Positions 4,797 through 8,338 of a stretch of 8,338 nt of DNA are shown one piece after another. The stretch spans positions 1 through 8,338 of the forward strand of contig CAJXJU010000042.1 in assembly GCA_913055195.1 (NCBI GenBank). The letters are read 5' to 3'. The position numbers were made by a program, and so were the translations under genes. The notes below the pieces were generated by a model. The model saw only the letters and a program-made list of their open reading frames with translations. It did no database searches and had not been told where the DNA came from. The DNA is from an uncultured Desulfohalobiaceae bacterium. Its GTDB lineage: Bacteria; Desulfobacterota; Desulfovibrionia; Desulfovibrionales; Desulfonatronovibrionaceae. How positions within the stretch are numbered: position 1 is the stretch's first letter; each line of letters begins with the position of its first letter.

Positions 4797-7625
4797 ATGA
4801 ATTTTGCTGTTGGTTCGCTTGTCAGGGCAAGAAATAGAGAATGGGTAGTGTTGCCAGAATCTGAAAACGATCTGCTTGTTTTGCGGCCTTTAGGCGGAAA
4901 TAGCGAGGAAGTAACTGGCATTTATCTACCTTTAGAAGAAGTAGAACCAGCCAGCTTTACCCTGCCATCAGCACAAGAAATTGGTGATCATCGCTCTTGC
5001 AGCCTGTTAAGAGATGCAGTGCGTCTGGGTTTTCGTTCCAGCACAGGGCCGTTTCGTTCTTTTGCCCGCATCTCAGTTGAGCCAAGACCTTATCAGCTTG
5101 TGCCTTTACTTATGGCCTTAAAACTTGATCCTGTGCGCCTTTTAATTGCTGATGATGTTGGCGTTGGTAAAACCATTGAAGCCTGTCTTATTGTCAGAGA
5201 ACTTCTGGATCGAGGAGAAATCACCCGTTTTGCAGTTCTTAGCCCTCCTCAACTGGCAGAACAATGGCAACATGAACTGGAACAAAAATTTCACCTTGAA
5301 GCAGAATTGGTTTTACCTTCTACTGTAAAAAAACTGGAAAAGGGTCTTAGCGTTGGTGAGTCTCTATTTGAGCGCTATCCTTATGTCATAGTTTCCACAG
5401 ATTATATTAAATCCACCCGCAGGTGTGATGAATTTATCCGCACCTGTCCGCAGTGTGTTATTGTTGACGAAGCCCATTCTTGCGCGTCTGCTGAAAGCTC
5501 ACGGGCCAGCCACCAGCGCTTCAGGTTGTTATCCAGAATAGCCGAAAACCAGCAAAGGCATCTTATCCTGGTTACAGCCACTCCCCATAGTGGCAAAGAA
5601 GATGTTTTCAGGTCGCTGCTTTCTTTTTTAAAACCAGAATTTGCCCATCTGCCAGAAGATTTAAGCGGCAAAGAAAATGAGCATTACAGGCGCGAACTCG
5701 CTGCCCACTTTGTTCAGAGACGAAGGGCTGATATTCGCTCTTACCTGCAAACCAATACTCCTTTTCCTGAAAGAGAGGCTTATGAGCAAACCTATGAGCT
5801 ATCTCCTGCTTACAAAAAATTCTTAGAGCGGGTTTTAGATTATGCCAGGGAGACTGTTCAGGACAGGGAGGATAAGTCCATAAGGCAAAGGGTTAAGTGG
5901 TGGTCTGTTCTGGCCCTGCTCAGATCAATAGCTTCAAGCCCTGTTGCCGCTGCTGCAACCCTGCGCAGCCGGGCTGCCAATCTTGATGCAGAAACAATTG
6001 AAGAAGCAGATGAAATAGGTCGCAGGACAGTTTTAGACCTGATGATTGACGATGCAGCCCAGAGCCTGGATGTAATTCCTGGCAGCAATATCTGGGAAGA
6101 TGAAGAAACAGCCAGAAACAGGCGCTATCTTTTGTCCCTGGCCAGGGAAGCAGAAAAACTGGCAACAGCGCATAAAGATAAAGACAATAAACTGGCCAGG
6201 GCCACGGCCATGATCCGCGCCCTGGTGAAGGATGGTTTTAATCCCATTGTTTTTTGCCGTTTTATACCAACTGCTGAATATGTGGCAGAACACCTGCGAA
6301 AAGCCTTTTCAAAAGTTGAAATAGCCTGCGTTACTGGCACATTGCCGCCAGCAGAAAGGGAAATCAGAGTAGCTCAACTGGCAAAGGCCAAAAAGCGCAT
6401 ACTGGTTTGTACTGATTGTTTAAGTGAAGGCATAAATTTACAGCAATATTTCAATGCAGTATTTCATTATGACCTGTCATGGAACCCAACCAGGCATGAA
6501 CAAAGAGAAGGGAGGGTTGACCGCTTTGGTCAGACATGCCCTGTTGTGCGCGTGGTTACTTACTATGGTCTGGATAATCAAATTGATGGCCTTGTTCTGG
6601 ATGTTTTACTGCGCAAACATAAAAAAATCCGTACTTCTCTGGGCATTTCAGTACCTGTTCCTTTAGATAGTGATAAAGTTATTGAGGCTATTTTTGAAGG
6701 TCTTCTTTTGCGTAAAAAAGAACGAACAAAAGCTGTGCGTTTACTGCCTGGCATAAAAGAATATTTAACACCTGAGCAGGAAGATTTTTTTCAGCAGTGG
6801 GATAAACTGGTCATAAAAGAAAAAAAATCCAGAACTCTTTTTGCCCAGCATACAATCAAAGTAGAAGAAGTAGCCAGAGAACTAAAGGCTGCAAATGAAG
6901 CCATAGGCACAGACTTAAAATCTTTTACTCTGGATGGACTCACACTTTATGGCGCAAATATAACAAACAACAGTCAGACATCTTCTGTTTATGAAGTGGA
7001 TTTATCTGGCCTGCCTGTTGAGCTTAAAGAGCGTTTAAATTGCCCATCTTCTTTAAAAATAAGTTTTCAACTCCCCGCACCCTCTGATACAGAATATATC
7101 GCAAGAACCCATCCATTGGTGCAAAATCTGGCTTCTTATATTTTTGACTCTGCCTTAAATAGTGATGACAGGGCAAAGGCTAAACGCTGCGGTGCTATCA
7201 GAACAAAATCAGTAACCAAAAGAACCACGCTTTTACTTTTAAGGCTTCGTTTTAATTTATTGACCAGAGGCAAAGATTTTGAGCGCTCTCTTCTGGCAGA
7301 AGAATGTCAGGTTGCAGGATTTGCTGGTTCGCCAGCAAATCCTCAGTGGCTGGAAAAAGATACTACCCTTAACCTGCTTCAAGCTCAGCCCGATGACATC
7401 ATTTATCCAGAGCAAGCAGCCTCTTTTGTGGCTAAAGTGATTGATGGTTATGAGAATCTTGTTCCTTCTCTGGAGAAATTAGCCCATAAACAGGCCAGAG
7501 CACTGCAAGAGGCACATACCAGGGTGCGGACAGCAGCAAAAATAAAGGGAATAAAATATAAAGTTACTCCCTTGTTGCCAGTGGATGTATTGGGGATCTA
7601 TGTGTTTTTGCCGGCAAAAGTATAA
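4797..7625 (+). CDS. drmD: DrmD-like SNF2-family helicase (DISARM class 1 type)
   Basis: Superfamily 2, SNF2-like ATPase of 942 aa. The opening (GSLVRARNREWVVLP, LLVLRPLGG, VTGIYLPLE, then EPRPYQLVPLLMALKLDPVRLLIADD) matches the DrmD family as I know it. Motifs: PYQ (Q100), Walker A DDVGVGKT (119-126, K125), DEAH (224-227), TATPHSG (260-266), motif V CTDCLSEGINLQ (538-549) and motif VI QREGRVDRFGQ (569-579, R573 and R576). All key catalytic residues are present. A long C-terminal region (about 620-942) has no motif I recognise. In DISARM class 1, DrmD acts with DrmMI, DrmA, DrmB and DrmC against phage DNA; none of those lies downstream, where a hairpin and a convergent cytochrome gene follow. 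It is probably co-transcribed with the COG2865 gene 4 bases upstream. GC is clearly higher than in that gene. SNF2 family is certain, DrmD subtype likely. Confidence 0.88.
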   Translation: MNFAVGSLVRARNREWVVLPESENDLLVLRPLGGNSEEVTGIYLPLEEVEPASFTLPSAQEIGDHRSCSLLRDAVRLGFRSSTGPFRSFARISVEPRPYQLVPLLMALKLDPVRLLIADDVGVGKTIEACLIVRELLDRGEITRFAVLSPPQLAEQWQHELEQKFHLEAELVLPSTVKKLEKGLSVGESLFERYPYVIVSTDYIKSTRRCDEFIRTCPQCVIVDEAHSCASAESSRASHQRFRLLSRIAENQQRHLILVTATPHSGKEDVFRSLLSFLKPEFAHLPEDLSGKENEHYRRELAAHFVQRRRADIRSYLQTNTPFPEREAYEQTYELSPAYKKFLERVLDYARETVQDREDKSIRQRVKWWSVLALLRSIASSPVAAAATLRSRAANLDAETIEEADEIGRRTVLDLMIDDAAQSLDVIPGSNIWEDEETARNRRYLLSLAREAEKLATAHKDKDNKLARATAMIRALVKDGFNPIVFCRFIPTAEYVAEHLRKAFSKVEIACVTGTLPPAEREIRVAQLAKAKKRILVCTDCLSEGINLQQYFNAVFHYDLSWNPTRHEQREGRVDRFGQTCPVVRVVTYYGLDNQIDGLVLDVLLRKHKKIRTSLGISVPVPLDSDKVIEAIFEGLLLRKKERTKAVRLLPGIKEYLTPEQEDFFQQWDKLVIKEKKSRTLFAQHTIKVEEVARELKAANEAIGTDLKSFTLDGLTLYGANITNNSQTSSVYEVDLSGLPVELKERLNCPSSLKISFQLPAPSDTEYIARTHPLVQNLASYIFDSALNSDDRAKAKRCGAIRTKSVTKRTTLLLLRLRFNLLTRGKDFERSLLAEECQVAGFAGSPANPQWLEKDTTLNLLQAQPDDIIYPEQAASFVAKVIDGYENLVPSLEKLAHKQARALQEAHTRVRTAAKIKGIKYKVTPLLPVDVLGIYVFLPAKV
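7317..7342 (+). repeat. Perfect hairpin with TTCG loop inside the helicase gene
   Basis: GGATTTGCTGG and CCAGCAAATCC form an 11-bp perfect inverted repeat around TTCG. It encodes part of the GFAGSPANPQ segment near residue 845 of the helicase. A UUCG-capped stem of this length would be very stable in the mRNA. It may be chance, a small palindromic insertion, or a regulatory structure. Confidence 0.8.
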
Positions 7626-7632
7626 ATGATTC

Positions 7633-7659
7633 GCCTGCAAAAAGTCCCTTTTTGCAGGC
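7633..7659 (+). terminator. Hairpin downstream of drmD, probable terminator
   Basis: A perfect 12-bp inverted repeat, GCCTGCAAAAAG and CTTTTTGCAGGC around TCC, starts 8 bases after the drmD stop. It ends the operon in the right place and separates it from the convergent cytochrome gene. No T-run follows the stem on the plus strand, so it is not a textbook Rho-independent terminator; it may instead protect the 3' end. Confidence 0.6.
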
Positions 7660-7701
7660 AATGTTGAATGTTGAATTATTACAATATGTTATAAGTTGAT
7701 G

Positions 7702-7739
7702 TTTTTATTAAAAAGGTCAGATTTGAGTTTTTGCAGTTA
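7702..7739 (+). repeat. Left copy of a 38-bp inverted repeat bracketing the cytochrome gene
   Basis: This stretch matches the reverse complement of 8298-8335 at 36 of 38 positions; only 7720-7721 (GA against AG) differ. It lies in the intergenic region downstream of both convergent genes. Core shared words are TTAAAAAGGTCA and TTTGAGTTTTTGCAGTTA. It could be a terminal inverted repeat of a small element or a dispersed intergenic repeat. Confidence 0.88.
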
Positions 7740-7783
7740 AGTCCTTGAGGCTAAGGGCGGAATGATAAACATCTTTTCCCTTT

Positions 7784-7808
7784 TCATCCTTCATCCTTTT
7801 TTCATCCT
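7784..7808. repeat. Short TCATCCT repeats 3' of the cytochrome gene
   Basis: Three TCATCCT words (7784-7790, 7791-7797, 7802-7808), the first two directly adjacent, lie immediately beyond the cytochrome stop codon. No function can be assigned. The rest of the 185-base intergenic region holds the hairpin and the left inverted-repeat copy. Confidence 0.6.
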
Positions 7809-7810
7809 TC

Positions 7811-8272
7811 CTAATGCACTCCCCCATAGATAAGCGGCTTAAAATTAAAAGCTTTAACTCGTCTTTCATTATGGCATGAGCTACATTCATCCTGTGAAAT
7901 TTTACCCTTAATCAAATCAGGCTCGCCTCCGCTTTCAACATGTTTCTTTCCAGGCCCATGACAGGTCTCACAGCCCACATCTGAAAGCTGAGGTGTTTTC
8001 TCATAAGAAATAAACCCGCCCTTGCCATACCCTGTGGTATGGCACTCATAGCATCCCCTCAATTCTTCCGCTGTCAATTTAGAAGCCAGGCGCTGGATAT
8101 GCTCCCATGATCTGGCCTTTTTCGAATAACTCACAAAGTTATTATATTCTTCTTCATGACATTCTGCACAGACCCTTGAGCCCACATAGGCAGAAACTTC
8201 CTGAGACCGGGCCTGTCCAACATAAAACAAATGTAAGCCTAAAAAAAACATACAAATCATTTTAAAGCTCAT
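7811..8272 (-). CDS. Periplasmic tetraheme cytochrome c (cytochrome c554-like family)
   Basis: A 153-aa exported electron-transfer protein. The N terminus is a signal peptide: hydrophobic core at about 5-19, cleavage probably after ARS (residue 23). Four CxxCH haem-attachment sites follow: CAECH (35-39), CYECH (74-78), CETCH (101-105) and CSSCH (130-134). The sequence VGCETCHGPGKKHV around the third is characteristic of the cytochrome c554-like group, as is the VGSRVCAECHEEEY opening. Its electron partner cannot be named from this window. It starts at ATG 8272-8270 behind a strong AGGAGG on the minus strand. It is transcribed toward the helicase gene (convergent) and stands alone here. A 38-bp inverted repeat lies on each side; the copy upstream of the start occupies the place where the promoter would be. 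It may be part of a larger respiratory cluster beyond the window edge. Confidence 0.9.
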   Translation of the reverse strand: MSFKMICMFFLGLHLFYVGQARSQEVSAYVGSRVCAECHEEEYNNFVSYSKKARSWEHIQRLASKLTAEELRGCYECHTTGYGKGGFISYEKTPQLSDVGCETCHGPGKKHVESGGEPDLIKGKISQDECSSCHNERRVKAFNFKPLIYGGVH

Positions 8273-8280
8273 TTTTACTC

Positions 8281-8289
8281 CCTCCTCCT
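8281..8289 (-). promoter_or_regulatory. AGGAGGAGG ribosome binding site of the cytochrome gene
   Basis: On the minus strand AGGAGGAGG ends 8 bases before ATG 8272. This canonical bacterial Shine-Dalgarno differs from the GGTGAT type of the left part of the window and supports a bacterial origin for this end. Confidence 0.8.
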
Positions 8290-8297
8290 GAAAGATC

Positions 8298-8335
8298 TAA
8301 CTGCAAAAACTCAAACTTGACCTTTTTAATAAAAA
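8298..8335 (-). repeat. Right copy of the 38-bp inverted repeat, upstream of the cytochrome gene
   Basis: Reverse complement of 7702-7739 with two differences. It ends 25 bases before the cytochrome start codon, just beyond the ribosome binding site, and reaches almost to the window edge, so the repeat may extend further. Its position means it could carry or overlap the promoter of the cytochrome gene. Confidence 0.88.
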
Positions 8336-8338
8336 TGT

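Noticed and set aside
5146..6666. Several 60-90 codon frames within the helicase gene on both strands
   Set aside because: All overlap a helicase with intact motifs in order and show no recognisable protein features of their own.
4797..7625. A complete DISARM system
   Set aside because: Only the DrmD-like helicase is present; no methyltransferase, DrmA, DrmB or DrmC is encoded in the window.

Overview
The window reads as two unrelated pieces of genome joined inside one open reading frame near base 3405-3435. The left part (about 1-3430) is very AT-rich and archaeal. It carries a box C/D snoRNP pair, nop5 and fibrillarin (flpA), followed by bioA. All three genes start behind GGTGAT/GGTGGT-type ribosome binding sites. 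AT-rich codon use and the nop5-flpA pair point to a Methanococcales-type methanogen (Methanococcus/Methanothermococcus-like).

The right part (about 3435-8338) is bacterial. It holds the C-terminal two thirds of a COG2865-type protein (AlbA_2 plus HATPase_c_4, 'RecG-related'), a DrmD-like SNF2 helicase of the DISARM defence family, and a convergent tetraheme periplasmic cytochrome c with a signal peptide and an AGGAGG ribosome binding site. Multiheme cytochrome and codon use suggest a Gram-negative anaerobe, perhaps a sulfate reducer of the Desulfo- group, but this is inference. Methanococcales are not known for secreted multiheme c-type cytochromes, and bacteria do not carry Nop5/fibrillarin, so the two halves are hard to place in one cell. 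A misassembled or otherwise chimeric contig is the simplest explanation; a real inter-domain recombination is the alternative.

Layout: 101-1534 nop5 with an unusual repeat-built basic tail; 1559-2254 flpA; 2312-4792 one open frame whose first ~370 codons are BioA and whose remainder is a COG2865 protein containing two arrays of 11-bp tandem repeats (4400-4540); 4797-7625 drmD-like helicase, 4 bases downstream and probably co-transcribed; 7626-7810 intergenic, with a perfect 12-bp-stem hairpin; 7811-8272 (minus) cytochrome. A 38-bp inverted repeat (36/38 identical) brackets the cytochrome gene at 7702-7739 and 8298-8335.

Functionally, Nop5 and fibrillarin form the archaeal 2'-O-methylation RNP and BioA makes 7,8-diaminopelargonate for biotin. 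On the bacterial side, the COG2865/DrmD pair looks like part of a defence locus without the other DISARM genes in view, and the frame-shifting 11-bp arrays are a plausible phase-variation switch for it. No stretch longer than 300 bases lacks a gene, and no tRNA, rRNA or CRISPR was seen.
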